From NCBI GenBank assembly GCA_964510225.1, contig CAZEAN010000026.1, positions 1 through 57,174 of the forward strand: a stretch of DNA of 57,174 nucleotides, written 5' to 3'. This DNA is from CAZEAN01 sp964510225 (GTDB lineage: Bacteria > Planctomycetota > Planctomycetia > Isosphaerales > Isosphaeraceae). The position numbers and the translations under genes are program-made. The notes below the pieces were generated by a model, which saw only the letters and a list, made by a program, of their open reading frames with translations, was not told where the DNA came from and made no database searches. Each line of letters opens with the position of its first letter. The stretch's first letter is position 1. Below, piece after piece: positions 23,564 through 33,197 of this stretch.

Positions 23564-25288
23564 ATGAAATTCCGGTCCGACGAGATCACCTCACTCATCT
23601 CGGATGAGATCCGACAGTTCCAGGCCGCCGTCGATCGCGTCGAGGTTGGTCGAGTGATGGAGGTCGGCGACGGGATCGCCCGCGTCCACGGCCTCTCGGG
23701 CATCATGTCCGGTGAGGTTGTCGAGTTCGAAGGTGGAATTCGCGGGGTGACGCTAAACCTCGAAGAATCGTCGGTCGGTATCATCATTCTGGGTGACTAC
23801 CGGAAGATCCAAGAAGGTCAGACCGCCAAGGCGACCGGCGCCCTGCTTGAAGTCCCTGTCGGTCCGGCGATGGTCGGTCGGGTCGTTAATGCCCTCGGCG
23901 AGCCAATCGATGAACAAGGGCCGATCAATACTCAGTTAACACGTCCGGTACTCTCGATCGCACCGGGGATCGCGGCCCGACAGCCGGTCGATGAACCACT
24001 CCAGACCGGGATCAAGGCGATCGACTCCATGATCCCGATTGGTCGAGGTCAGCGCGAGCTGATCATCGGTGACCGAAAGACTGGAAAGTCGGCGATCGCA
24101 CTGGATACGATCCTGAACCAGAAGGGTCAGGGCGTGACTTGCGTTTACGTTGCTGTCGCACAGAAAGAATCGACAACCGCTCAGATCGTCGAGATCCTCC
24201 GCGAGCGGGGCGCGATGGACTACACAATCGTTGTTGCTGCTGGTGCCAGTGACCCGGCTCCGATGGCTTACATCGCCCCGTACGCTGGTTGTGCGATGGC
24301 CGAATACTTTATGCACGAAGGTCAGGCGACTCTCTGCGTTTATGACGACCTCTCGAAGCAGGCCGTTGCTTACCGTGAGCTTTCACTCTTGCTCCGACGA
24401 CCGCCAGGTCGTGAAGCCTACCCGGGTGATGTCTTCTACATTCACTCCAGCCTTCTGGAACGGTCCGCGAAACTTGCGAATAAGTATGTCATCGTTCCCG
24501 AAGCTGCACCAACCGACGATCCCAACGATCCCGTCGGTGAACATTGGGGTGTGAATCAAAAGGTCTACCTCGGTGTCCCTGGTGAAGAAGAAGCCAAGCA
24601 AGACCTCGAAACGAACTACCCCAATGGCCACAAGGTCGTGAAGATTGCCAAGTCAGGTGGCTCCTTGACCGCACTCCCGATCATCGAGACGCTTGAAGGC
24701 GAAGTCTCTGCCTACATTCCGACCAACGTGATCTCGATCACCGATGGCCAGATTTACCTCCAGCCCGACCTCTTCTTTGCTGGGGTCAGACCGGCGGTTG
24801 ACGTCGGGATCTCGGTTTCTCGGGTGGGTGGGAAGGCCCAGATCAAGGCGATGCGGAAGGTTGCCGGAAGCCTCCGACTTGACCTCGCTGCGTTCCGGGA
24901 ACTCGAAGCCTTCGCCCAAATCGGTACCGAACTCGATAAAGCGACTCAGCAGCAGCTCGATCGTGGCTATCGGATGGTTGAACTTCTGAAGCAGCCACAG
25001 TTCCAGCCGATGGATGTGATCGATCAGGTCATCAGTATTTTCGCCGGTGCCGAAGGGTTCCTCGACGACCTCCCGATCAACCAGGTCAACACGTTCGAGA
25101 AAGAACTCCACGAGTTTATGGCAACCGAAAAACGTGAGGTCCGTGATCTGTTGGCTACTCAGAAGCAGTTGAGCGACGAGGTCCGTGCAGGCTTGAAGGC
25201 GAGCTTCCAGGAGTTCAAGACCCGGTTCAAGATTGCTCACCCCGACGCCAAGGCTGCCGAACCCGTTGCCGCGTCTGCATCGGCCTAG
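23564..25288 (+). CDS. atpA: F0F1 ATP synthase subunit alpha, with central insertion and C-terminal extension
   Basis: The 574-residue subunit is about 65 residues longer than the typical 505-510. The Walker A loop is GDRKTGKS (169-176), the subunit contact AGCAMAEYFM and the arginine-finger region VGISVSRVGGKAQ are intact. An insertion of about 35-40 residues lies between LLERSAKLA and GGSLTALPII (about 304-365), containing an acidic and Pro-rich stretch (EAAPTDDPNDPVGEHWGVNQ). The C-terminus has an Ala-rich tail ending EPVAASASA. The N-terminal delta-binding helix ITSLISDEIRQF is present. ATG 23564 has GAGGA about 8-9 nt upstream. Confidence 0.97.
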   Translation: MKFRSDEITSLISDEIRQFQAAVDRVEVGRVMEVGDGIARVHGLSGIMSGEVVEFEGGIRGVTLNLEESSVGIIILGDYRKIQEGQTAKATGALLEVPVGPAMVGRVVNALGEPIDEQGPINTQLTRPVLSIAPGIAARQPVDEPLQTGIKAIDSMIPIGRGQRELIIGDRKTGKSAIALDTILNQKGQGVTCVYVAVAQKESTTAQIVEILRERGAMDYTIVVAAGASDPAPMAYIAPYAGCAMAEYFMHEGQATLCVYDDLSKQAVAYRELSLLLRRPPGREAYPGDVFYIHSSLLERSAKLANKYVIVPEAAPTDDPNDPVGEHWGVNQKVYLGVPGEEEAKQDLETNYPNGHKVVKIAKSGGSLTALPIIETLEGEVSAYIPTNVISITDGQIYLQPDLFFAGVRPAVDVGISVSRVGGKAQIKAMRKVAGSLRLDLAAFRELEAFAQIGTELDKATQQQLDRGYRMVELLKQPQFQPMDVIDQVISIFAGAEGFLDDLPINQVNTFEKELHEFMATEKREVRDLLATQKQLSDEVRAGLKASFQEFKTRFKIAHPDAKAAEPVAASASA

Positions 25289-25352
25289 GTTTGTGCTGCT
25301 ATTGCTGCGTTGACCTGGACAACTTCGTCACCTTCATGAGACGCCCCCGACT

Positions 25353-26279
25353 ATGGCTAAGGCTCGCGCGATCATTAAACGCCGCAAGGCGGTCCAGAAT
25401 ATCAAGAAGATCACTCGGACGATGGAGTTGATCGCCACAGCTCGCTTCCGGAAAGCGCTGGACCGAGCGACTCAAGCCGAATCGTATACCAAGAAGATCG
25501 CTGAGATCGTCGCTGATTTGCGCGGGTCGTCCACTGGTGCTGAAGTCGTCCACCCGCTTCTCGAAGATCGGGACCCCGTTAAGAAGACACTTGTCCTCGC
25601 CTTGACCAGCAACCGAGGACTGGCGGGAAGCTACAACGGTAATGTCCTCCGACTCGCCACTCGGACCGTTGAGGATCTGGAACTTGAGGGGATCGAGAAA
25701 ATCCTTGAGGTTTCCGGTAAGCGTGGTGTTGCGTTCCTCCGGTTCCGGAAGATCGCGATCGACAAAATCTATACCGGGTTCGAAGATCAGCCCCAATTCG
25801 CCGAAGTCGAAGCATTGGCGAATCGCTACATTAGTCTCTTCCTCAATCGAGAAATCGACAACCTCGTGGTAATCTACACCAGGTTCGTCTCAGCCTCTCG
25901 ACAGATCGCGACTATTGACCAGCTTCTACCGATGACTGTTGCGTCAGTCGGTGGCTCGGAATCAGAGTCTGGGACTCCGAAGACAGGCGTAGCAGGAGCG
26001 AATGGTGGACCGACAAGTTCGATCTCGTACGAGTTCTTGCCGGACGCCAAGAGCATTCTTGAAGAAATTGTCCCCGCCTCCTTCAAGGTCCGACTCTTCA
26101 AATGCTTCCTCGACGCCGCCGTCAGCGAGCAGATCATGCGGATGATCGCGATGCGAGGTGCGACCGAAAACGCTGACGATATGGTCAAGTCATTGACCCG
26201 GCAGTACAACCGAGCCCGACAGTCGCAGATCACTCGGGAACTCTCCGAGATCATCGGCGGTGCTGCAGCACTTGAGTGA
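25353..26279 (+). CDS. atpG: F0F1 ATP synthase subunit gamma
   Basis: Subunit gamma is the central rotor shaft. The 308-residue protein has the N-terminal helix RAIIKRRKAVQNIKKITRTM and the C-terminal helix EQIMRMIAMRGATENADDM with SLTRQYNRARQSQITRELSEI, the two coiled-coil strands that turn inside the head, plus the central LALTSNRGLAGSYN strand. A Gly/Ser-rich loop (about 195-225, GGSESESGTPKTGVAGANGG) is inserted in the globular part. Start ATG 25353 follows atpA by 64 bp. Confidence 0.96.
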   Translation: MAKARAIIKRRKAVQNIKKITRTMELIATARFRKALDRATQAESYTKKIAEIVADLRGSSTGAEVVHPLLEDRDPVKKTLVLALTSNRGLAGSYNGNVLRLATRTVEDLELEGIEKILEVSGKRGVAFLRFRKIAIDKIYTGFEDQPQFAEVEALANRYISLFLNREIDNLVVIYTRFVSASRQIATIDQLLPMTVASVGGSESESGTPKTGVAGANGGPTSSISYEFLPDAKSILEEIVPASFKVRLFKCFLDAAVSEQIMRMIAMRGATENADDMVKSLTRQYNRARQSQITRELSEIIGGAAALE

Positions 26280-26347
26280 TCCCTCGGACTCAAACCAACC
26301 GCACAACAACGGACCGAACTGATTCCAACGCTCCCGAGAACTGATTC

Positions 26348-27790
26348 ATGGCTACAGCAACCGCCACCGGTAAGATTACTCAGGTCATTGGCTCCACCTT
26401 CGATGCTGAGTTCGAAGAAGGACGACTTCCTGAGATCTACAACGCCCTCCGTGTTGAAGGGGAGAGCAAAGGGGTAAAGCTCGACCTGACCGGTGAGGTC
26501 CAGCAACATCTCGGTGGAAATCGGGTCCGTTGTGTTGCCCTCGGGAGTACCGATGGCTTGGTCCGTGGGATGGAGGTGATGGACACTGGTGCACCGGTCT
26601 CCGTCCCCGTCGGTAAAGAAACCCTCGGTCGTGTCTTCAATCTTCTCGGAAATCCAATCGATGAGCGCGGGCCGGTTCCTGCCCTGGAACGTTGGCCGAT
26701 CCACCGCCCTGCCCCCGAGTTCGACACACTTTCTCCGAAGACTGAGATCTTCGAGACCGGAATCAAAGTCGTCGACCTCCTGACCCCGTTCGTTCGGGGT
26801 GGCAAGATCGGCCTCTTTGGTGGAGCTGGCCTGGGCAAGACAGTGATTTTGACCGAGTTGATCTCCCGGATCGCGAAGGTCCACAGCGGTTATGCTGTCT
26901 TCGCGGGTGTTGGTGAACGGACTCGCGAAGGGAACGATCTCTGGCTCGAAATGCAAGAGACCAAGGTCGGTGCCGGTGAAGACGCGAAGTCAGTCATCGA
27001 TAGTACGGTGATGTTCTTCGGCCAGATGAACGAACCCCCGGGTGCTCGACTCCGGGTCGGTCTCTCTGCTTTGACCAACGCCGAGTGGTTCCGTGATACT
27101 ACTGGTGCCGAAACCCTGCTCTTTATCGACAATATCTTCCGGTTCAGCCAAGCTGGTTCTGAAGTCTCCGCTTTGCTCGGTCGGATGCCGTCGAACGTGG
27201 GTTATCAGCCGACCTTGGCGACCGAGATGGGTGCCTTGCAGGAGCGGATTACCTCCACGAAGAAAGGGGCGATCACCTCGGTACAGGCGGTCTACGTACC
27301 GGCGGACGACTTGACCGACCCTGCCCCGGCGACTACCTTCGGGTTCCTGGATGCCTTCATCGTCTTGCAGCGCTCGATTGCGGAGAAGGGTATCTACCCA
27401 GCGATCGACCCACTCGGCTCCACAAGCCGGATCCTCGACCCACAGTATGTTGGCGAGGAACATTACTCCGTCGCTCGGAAGGTGCAGTCGATCTTGCAAC
27501 GGTACCGTGAACTTCGCGACATCATCGCGATTCTGGGGATCGATGAGCTCTCTGAAGAGGACAAGTTGATCGTCCACCGCGCCCGGCGGATCGAGCGTTT
27601 TCTCTCGCAACCGTTCTTCGTCGCAGAAGTTTTTACAGGTAAGGCGGGCAAGTACACCACCTTGGGCGACACAATCCGGAGTTTCGCCGAACTCTGCGAC
27701 GGTAAGTGGGACCACCTCCCCGAAAATGCCTTCCTCTACGTCGGGGCGATCGAAGAAGCCGAGGAACAAGCCAAGAAGATGGAACAATAA
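26348..27790 (+). CDS. atpD: F0F1 ATP synthase subunit beta
   Basis: The catalytic subunit, 480 residues. Walker A is GGAGLGKTV (158-166), followed by GVGERTREGNDL with the catalytic Glu, the Walker B segment ETLLFIDNIFRFSQAGSEVSA, and the DELSEEDK motif (within ILGIDELSEEDKLIVHRAR), which is the DELSEED region that couples to gamma. Length is normal. The start ATG 26348 lies 68 bp after atpG. Confidence 0.98.
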   Translation: MATATATGKITQVIGSTFDAEFEEGRLPEIYNALRVEGESKGVKLDLTGEVQQHLGGNRVRCVALGSTDGLVRGMEVMDTGAPVSVPVGKETLGRVFNLLGNPIDERGPVPALERWPIHRPAPEFDTLSPKTEIFETGIKVVDLLTPFVRGGKIGLFGGAGLGKTVILTELISRIAKVHSGYAVFAGVGERTREGNDLWLEMQETKVGAGEDAKSVIDSTVMFFGQMNEPPGARLRVGLSALTNAEWFRDTTGAETLLFIDNIFRFSQAGSEVSALLGRMPSNVGYQPTLATEMGALQERITSTKKGAITSVQAVYVPADDLTDPAPATTFGFLDAFIVLQRSIAEKGIYPAIDPLGSTSRILDPQYVGEEHYSVARKVQSILQRYRELRDIIAILGIDELSEEDKLIVHRARRIERFLSQPFFVAEVFTGKAGKYTTLGDTIRSFAELCDGKWDHLPENAFLYVGAIEEAEEQAKKMEQ

Positions 27791-27883
27791 TGAAGTAACT
27801 CTTGCTTCATTTGCTTCATCGTTCCGTTGTTCGTGATCCATCGCTGCATCAGCATAAACCCATCAAACTGAGTTGAGCCGACC

Positions 27884-28375
27884 ATGACCAGCGCAACGGC
27901 TTCCCCTGACCGCGAATTCAGCTCCGATGTTGCCGAGTCCGGAAAGGGCAAAGGCAAACTCGGTGCTTCGGGGCTCCGTTGTGTGGTCGTTACCCCCGAA
28001 GCCACCATTCTCGACGAATCTGCTGACTTCATTGCGTTACCACTCTATGACGGCGAGCTTGGGATCCGAAGTGGTCGGGCCGCGATGATTGGCCGTCTTG
28101 GCTTTGGTGAACTCCGGATCCGCCGGGGTGATTCGACTTACTCCTACTTCGTCGATGGTGGCTTTGCTCAAGTTCGCGAGAACCTCGTCACGATCCTAAC
28201 CGCCCGAGCGGAACTCGCCGCTCAGCTCAATGCGACACAAGCCGAGTCCGAGCTCGCCAGCGCGCGCCAACTCCCATCGACCACCGAAATCCAATGGTCT
28301 GAAAAAGACCGAGCCGTCTCTCGGGCCCGAGCCAAGGTCCGGGTCGCCAAGAAAGCAAGCACGACATCTGTATGA
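27884..28375 (+). CDS. atpC: F0F1 ATP synthase subunit epsilon
   Basis: The 163-residue protein begins with about 30 polar residues rich in Ser, Gly and Lys, then the beta-sandwich: LRCVVVTPEATILDESADFIALPLYDGELGI, RAAMIGRLGFGELRIRRG, and YFVDGGFAQVRENLVTILT. A C-terminal helical hairpin (about 112-155) is present, which in relatives regulates ATP hydrolysis. It closes the operon; no strong terminator with a T run follows. Confidence 0.95.
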   Translation: MTSATASPDREFSSDVAESGKGKGKLGASGLRCVVVTPEATILDESADFIALPLYDGELGIRSGRAAMIGRLGFGELRIRRGDSTYSYFVDGGFAQVRENLVTILTARAELAAQLNATQAESELASARQLPSTTEIQWSEKDRAVSRARAKVRVAKKASTTSV

Positions 28376-28842
28376 TCGGACAGAAGTGCAGTCGAGCGCG
28401 ACTCTGATGAAGTCGTCTCTCAATCTCCCTAATCGTTTGATATCGACGATTCTGACAAAAAAGAGTTAAGAGATAAGAATAAAAAGACTCGTGACTGATA
28501 GCGAGTTGATGTTTCTTATACTTCCAAGATCCTTCCTACCGGGAATCGGTATCTTGAGAGGGCCGGTCCAACGTCTCGATTGTTGGCATGACAGCGCGGA
28601 GCCTTCTGTTGGTCTCCAAGCAGCCGGTGCTGTACCCTCGTCGTTCCGCGGCGGACTTTTAGCGGCATGGAACGTATCAGAGAGGTGCCTTCAACGAGAG
28701 GGGCTGCACGAGATCGGCGTCTACACCAACATGATCCGTTTCGTGATCTGTGGTTTCGACAAGGCTGCTGGCGTTCTTGTCCCCAGTTCTCAAGAAAGAG
28801 TTCCTCCAACAGTTAAGTTTGCTACTCAGAAAGGAATCAAGA
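28376..28842. other. Intergenic region between atpC and the esterase gene
   Basis: About 467 bases. Weak 5-bp stems such as AGTCG/CGACT (about 28392) and ATCGT/ACGAT (about 28432) lie soon after atpC, the second followed by an A run; neither is a convincing terminator. Frames at 28491-28964 and 28750 onward have no ribosome-binding site or family features. Confidence 0.4.
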
Positions 28843-29766
28843 ATGTACAGTATCGCGCTGGTGTTGATCCTGACTGGATTTACAACCGAATCCTCAGTGC
28901 AGGACCTCGAAACCGATCAGGACATTTCCTTCGTCGAATACAACGATCTCTCTTATCTTCCTGAGCAAGATCAGGACAACAGCTTCCAGCGGTTGAATCT
29001 TGTGGTGCCGAAGGATGAGTCGGGTGTCCCGTTGCTCATTTGGGTTGGCGGCGGGGCTTGGGCGTATGTTGACCGTCATCGCGAGATGGATCTCGCGCGT
29101 CAGTTTGCTGCACGAGGGATTGCAGTCGCCTCAGTGGGACACCGTCTTAGTCCTGCAGTTTGGCGTGATCCCGCACTCAAGACCGGAGTCCAGCACCCAG
29201 CCCACATCGAAGATCTTGCGGCAGCGTTTCGATGGCTGTACGACCAGGCGGAGGAGTACGGTTACGATCGTTCAAAGATCTTTGTGGGAGGCTTCTCTTC
29301 CGGGGCTCATCTGGCTGCTCTCTTGAGTATGGACAAACGACGGCTTGCCGAAGTCGGTTTATCGAAAGATCAGATTCGTGGCGTGATCCCGATTGCGGGA
29401 ACATTCGACATTCCCGATTATCATCGCTACTTCCTGGAGGAGAGCGAGGTCCCTCACCTTGCCGAACAGCACGTTGAGGCTGTCTTCGGCGCAACGGATG
29501 AAGCCTTCTTGGATGCGTCTCCCACGACCTATCTTGACTCCATGACCGTCCCGATGCTTCTCATCTCCGATTCAGACTTGTATCGTTATACTGAATTCTT
29601 TGAGAAGCGGATCCGATCGAGCGTGTTCGATGACGTGATCGTCGTTCACTTCCACCAGTTAGGACACGGTCCGCTCTGGCGGAATCTCTCTCAGTCGGAT
29701 CAAAGTGAGTGTCGTGACTTGATGATATCGTTCATCGAGTCAACGTCTGCTGACAACGACGCCTAG
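28843..29766 (+). CDS. Secreted alpha/beta hydrolase (BD-FAE-like esterase)
   Basis: The 307-residue protein has a short signal-like N-terminus (about 1-18, YSIALVLILTGFTTES). The hydrolase core shows the oxyanion motif LLIWVGGGAWAYV, the nucleophile elbow GGFSSGAHLAAL (Ser152), a candidate acid in LLISDSDLY, and the catalytic His in FHQLGHGPLWR. This matches the BD-FAE/carboxylesterase type acting on acylated sugars or other esters. I choose ATG 28843 because AAGGAA lies about 8 nt upstream and the signal follows directly; the longer frame from 28750 lacks both. It heads a run of three secreted hydrolases. Confidence 0.75.
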   Translation: MYSIALVLILTGFTTESSVQDLETDQDISFVEYNDLSYLPEQDQDNSFQRLNLVVPKDESGVPLLIWVGGGAWAYVDRHREMDLARQFAARGIAVASVGHRLSPAVWRDPALKTGVQHPAHIEDLAAAFRWLYDQAEEYGYDRSKIFVGGFSSGAHLAALLSMDKRRLAEVGLSKDQIRGVIPIAGTFDIPDYHRYFLEESEVPHLAEQHVEAVFGATDEAFLDASPTTYLDSMTVPMLLISDSDLYRYTEFFEKRIRSSVFDDVIVVHFHQLGHGPLWRNLSQSDQSECRDLMISFIESTSADNDA

Positions 29767-29862
29767 TCGGCAGCGCATTTTCCTGACCGAGGGGCTCGAC
29801 TCCTCGAAGCTCACGGCGGATTCTGATCTCGCTCTTCTCCAACCCAACCCGGGAGGTGAATC

Positions 29863-31377
29863 ATGGGCATCCTCAAGCAGTGGTTTGGCGGACGACACCT
29901 GAGGCATCCAAGCCATCGGTTCCTGACAATTCTCCGGTCACTTTCATGGGTGGTTGCGTTCAGTTTCGCACACTTCGCGGGATTGGGTCTTCAGAGCGTG
30001 TATGGTGCCCCTCTTCAGAAAACGCTCCGTGCTGGCGCTGCGATTGCTGATATTACTCCACCGCTGGGTGTTTCCTTGAACGGCGGGATGAGGGATCGGA
30101 CGGCCACCTTTATACATGATCCACTCTCGGCACGTTGTGTGGTTCTCGACGATGGCAGCTCCACACTAGCGTTAGTTATCTGCGACAGTTGCCTGATCCC
30201 TCGGGAGATCGTTCTTGATGCAAAGGCAGAGATTGAAGCCGAGATAGGGATTCCCCAAGATCATGTCTTAATTGCCGCGACCCATGCACATTCCTGCCCG
30301 ACTTGTACCCCGGCTTTCCAGAGTGAGGTTGTCCCTGGATATCCCGAGTTCTTAGCCTCCAAGATTGCGGAGGGAGTGCAAGAAGCACACGATCGACTTG
30401 AAGGCGCAGAAATCGGATGGGATGTTGGGTCTAACGACAAGCATGTGTTTAATCGAAGATGGTTTATGAAGCCTGGAACAGTGCCAGCAGGACCGTTCAT
30501 TGGAAAGACGGACGGTGTCAAAATGAACCCGCCGGCAGGGAGTCCGAACTTGGTGGAACCGGCTGGTCCGATCGATCCTAGCCTCCCGGTGGTAATGATC
30601 CGAGGGTTGCACGGTGATCCGATCGCCCTGGTCGCGAATTTTGCCTTACACTACGTCGGAGGAACGGGTGCGGGTCATGTTTCCGCTGACTACTTTGGAG
30701 CTTTCGCACGCCAAGTGACCGAAAAGCTCAAGCTTCAAGAGGCTCAACCGCCGTTCGTGGCACTGATGAGTAACGGAGCCAGTGGCGACATCAATAACAT
30801 CAACTTCCGGGAACGAAGGATTTCGCAAGAACCCTACGAACAGATCGAGACGGTCGCTGAGGATGTTGCCAACGAGGCAATCAGGGTTCTCGAAGCGATC
30901 GAGTTTCAACCATCGGTCACACTCGACGCTCGAACGATCGACTTGGAACTTGGCGTCCGCCGGCCCACTGAATCCGAAGTGCTGGAGGCAGAATCGATCA
31001 TTGATGCTGCCAACGGGCCAGTTATGCAGAGTCTCCAGGAAATCTATGCCCGCGAGACGGTTTTGCTGGCCGATTATCCCCCGACGGTCCCTGTGACAGT
31101 CCAGGCGATTCGGATTGGCGAACTTGCGATCGTCGCAGCACCGTGTGAAGTCTTTGTCGAGATCGGACTCAAACTTAAAGAGGAGAGCCCGTTCCCGACC
31201 ACGATCCTGATCGAACTCGCGAACGGTTATAACGGCTATCTACCGACTCGCCACCATCACGAACTCGGCGGGTACGAGACCTGGCGTGCTCGATCGAGCT
31301 ATCTCGAAGTTAGTGCCGCAGAGAAGATGACAAACGCACTCTTGGACTTGCTCCGAGAACTCCGTGCGGAAGACTGA
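29863..31377 (+). CDS. Secreted neutral/alkaline ceramidase-like protein
   Basis: The 504-residue protein has a long signal region (about 1-52) with a hydrophobic core at 28-48. The mature part begins LRAGAAIADITPPLGVSLNGG, the opening of the neutral/alkaline non-lysosomal ceramidase N-terminal family. The zinc-site motif AATHAHSCPTCTP (H141, H143) is present, as are FALHYVGGTG and the GELAIVAAPCEVF segment with NGYNGYLPTRHHHELGGYE near the end. Planctomycetes have many copies; they likely cleave amide bonds in lipids or surface compounds, the substrate being unknown. GGGAGGTG lies about 7-8 nt before ATG 29863. Confidence 0.8.
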   Translation: MGILKQWFGGRHLRHPSHRFLTILRSLSWVVAFSFAHFAGLGLQSVYGAPLQKTLRAGAAIADITPPLGVSLNGGMRDRTATFIHDPLSARCVVLDDGSSTLALVICDSCLIPREIVLDAKAEIEAEIGIPQDHVLIAATHAHSCPTCTPAFQSEVVPGYPEFLASKIAEGVQEAHDRLEGAEIGWDVGSNDKHVFNRRWFMKPGTVPAGPFIGKTDGVKMNPPAGSPNLVEPAGPIDPSLPVVMIRGLHGDPIALVANFALHYVGGTGAGHVSADYFGAFARQVTEKLKLQEAQPPFVALMSNGASGDINNINFRERRISQEPYEQIETVAEDVANEAIRVLEAIEFQPSVTLDARTIDLELGVRRPTESEVLEAESIIDAANGPVMQSLQEIYARETVLLADYPPTVPVTVQAIRIGELAIVAAPCEVFVEIGLKLKEESPFPTTILIELANGYNGYLPTRHHHELGGYETWRARSSYLEVSAAEKMTNALLDLLRELRAED

Positions 31378-31505
31378 AATTCAGTTTCGGACTTCGAGGG
31401 TCGATTCTGACGGTGCTTCCTCTTCCCATCGCTGGTAGTGTACACTTGCGGTAGTGTTTGATGAGTCGAGAGCGATGATGTGCATCACCATTGAGGGATT
31501 TCTTC

Positions 31506-33041
31506 ATGAAGTGGATATTACTCCCTTTCTGTATCGCTTACTTAGCTTTTGCGGGTGGCCTTGATGCGCAGGAGCAACCAGGCCCTCAGGCATCGGTGGT
31601 TCGCGTAAGATCCTCTCTTCGATTCCCGAATCCCGTCCGCCCTTGGACGAAACAACGACCGGTGACGCTCACCGGATCAGGAACCATCATCAGTGGGAAT
31701 CGGATCCTGACCAACTCACACCTTGTTCAGTTTGCGGAACTCACTGAGATCCAAGACCGTGCGGGAGGCCCTTGGTACGAGGCCCGAGTTGAGCACGTTG
31801 GTCGCGAGATCGATCTTGCGATCATTACCTTGGAGGACCCTTCCTTCTTTGATGACCATCCACCGATTCCGATGGCTCCTGAACGTCCGAGACCGATGAG
31901 CCCTCTGATGGTCTACGGCTTCCCCGTCGGTGGCGATGATATTTCCGTGACCCAAGGAATCATTTCGCGCGTCGGAGTCTTTGAATATGGGTCGGGGACT
32001 GAGGCGATGGCGCTCCAGGTCGATGCCGCGATTAATCCTGGGAATAGCGGTGGGCCGGCATTGGTTGCTGATCAGATGGTCGGAGTTGTCGTCAGTCGGC
32101 TCAACGAGGCCGAGAATGTCGGGTTCGTGATACCGAACGAGGAAATCCAACACTTCCTCAACGACATTGCTGACGGAGAATACTCAGGTCGCCCCGGGCT
32201 GAACTTCAGCGGTCAGGTTGTGCAGAACCCCGCTCTTCGTGAGCGGTTCGGGCTTCCTCCGGGTACATCGGGAATTCTCGTGATCCGATTGCTTGGACCG
32301 AGCGTTGAGTCTGGCGGCGAAATGAGCGAGACAACCGATGCGAATCAACTTCAAGAACTTGATGTAATCACCGCCGTCAACGGTGTTCCGCTTGACTCCG
32401 AGGGAATGGTCCGGCTTGATGATGGTATCCGGGTACCGTTTGATTATCCGATTGCGTTGCTGACCGAGGCCGATACGGTCGATGTCACCTTGATCCGCGA
32501 CAGTACCGAACGAACGATTGAGCTTCCCTTGTCGCGGAGCACTCCCACACTGATGCCCTCCTACGACGGAACTTATCCACCGTTTTTTATCTGTGGACCT
32601 CTTGTGTTCTCACCAGTGCGGTCTGATGCTCTCACCGTCTATTTGGCGAATCAGCCTCTCCTCTACGCACTTGGCAGCCCGATGGTGGATCGTGACAACT
32701 CCCTCCTTCGATTTCCTGACGAGGAACTCGTTGTGGTGACCGCACCACTCCTCCCGCATCGGACTACTCGAGGTTACGGTGAACCGTTTGGCCAGGTGGT
32801 TGACTCGATCAACGGGATTACGATTCGTAATCTCCCGCACCTGGTTGAAGTCCTTAGAGATTCTCGGGACGAATTCCTCACGATCCGATTTGCGGAGTCT
32901 GGTTACCCGAGCGTGATGGTCTTCCGTCGTCAGGAGATGATGGAAGCAACCACCGAGGTGATGCTCGAGAACGGTATTCCCGCCCAAGGCTCGGCTGAAA
33001 TCATGGAGATCTGGAACAACACTCTTGAAGGAGAGCGTTGA
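31506..33041 (+). CDS. HtrA/Deg-like secreted serine protease with PDZ-like regions
   Basis: The 511-residue protein has a signal peptide (about 1-22). A trypsin-like domain follows with the full triad: TNSHLV (H72), REIDLAIITLE (D103) and NPGNSGGPA (S181). After residue about 215 lie PDZ-like regions: GILVIRLLGPS, then ELDVITAVNGVPLDSEG, and later QVVDSINGITIRNLPHLVEVL. The layout is like the plant/cyanobacterial-type Deg2/9 proteases rather than E. coli DegP. It should act in periplasmic protein quality control. ATG 31506 has GAGGGA about 8 nt upstream; TTG 31491 is less likely. Confidence 0.85.
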   Translation: MKWILLPFCIAYLAFAGGLDAQEQPGPQASVVRVRSSLRFPNPVRPWTKQRPVTLTGSGTIISGNRILTNSHLVQFAELTEIQDRAGGPWYEARVEHVGREIDLAIITLEDPSFFDDHPPIPMAPERPRPMSPLMVYGFPVGGDDISVTQGIISRVGVFEYGSGTEAMALQVDAAINPGNSGGPALVADQMVGVVVSRLNEAENVGFVIPNEEIQHFLNDIADGEYSGRPGLNFSGQVVQNPALRERFGLPPGTSGILVIRLLGPSVESGGEMSETTDANQLQELDVITAVNGVPLDSEGMVRLDDGIRVPFDYPIALLTEADTVDVTLIRDSTERTIELPLSRSTPTLMPSYDGTYPPFFICGPLVFSPVRSDALTVYLANQPLLYALGSPMVDRDNSLLRFPDEELVVVTAPLLPHRTTRGYGEPFGQVVDSINGITIRNLPHLVEVLRDSRDEFLTIRFAESGYPSVMVFRRQEMMEATTEVMLENGIPAQGSAEIMEIWNNTLEGER

Positions 33042-33098
33042 TCATTGTTCGATGGCTCAGCGAGTCGAATGAAGGGGGCAACCAGACGCTGGGTTGTA

Positions 33099-33134
33099 GG
33101 GCAGGAATTTATCTTTGAAGATGAGACCCTGCCC
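33099..33134. terminator. Hairpin between convergent protease and sqr genes
   Basis: Arms GGGCAGG (33099-33105) and CCTGCCC (33128-33134) pair perfectly, with an inner ATCT/AGAT pairing. No long T run, but its place between two converging genes suggests a bidirectional terminator. Confidence 0.45.
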
Positions 33135-33197
33135 CGACTGGTTTATTGCTGGTTTAGCCAAGATTGCCTGGCCTGGTGAATTCGCTAAGGTGTTATC

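Noticed and set aside
28491..28964. 157-codon frame between atpC and the esterase
   Set aside because: Runs into the esterase gene in another frame and has no start signals or motif.
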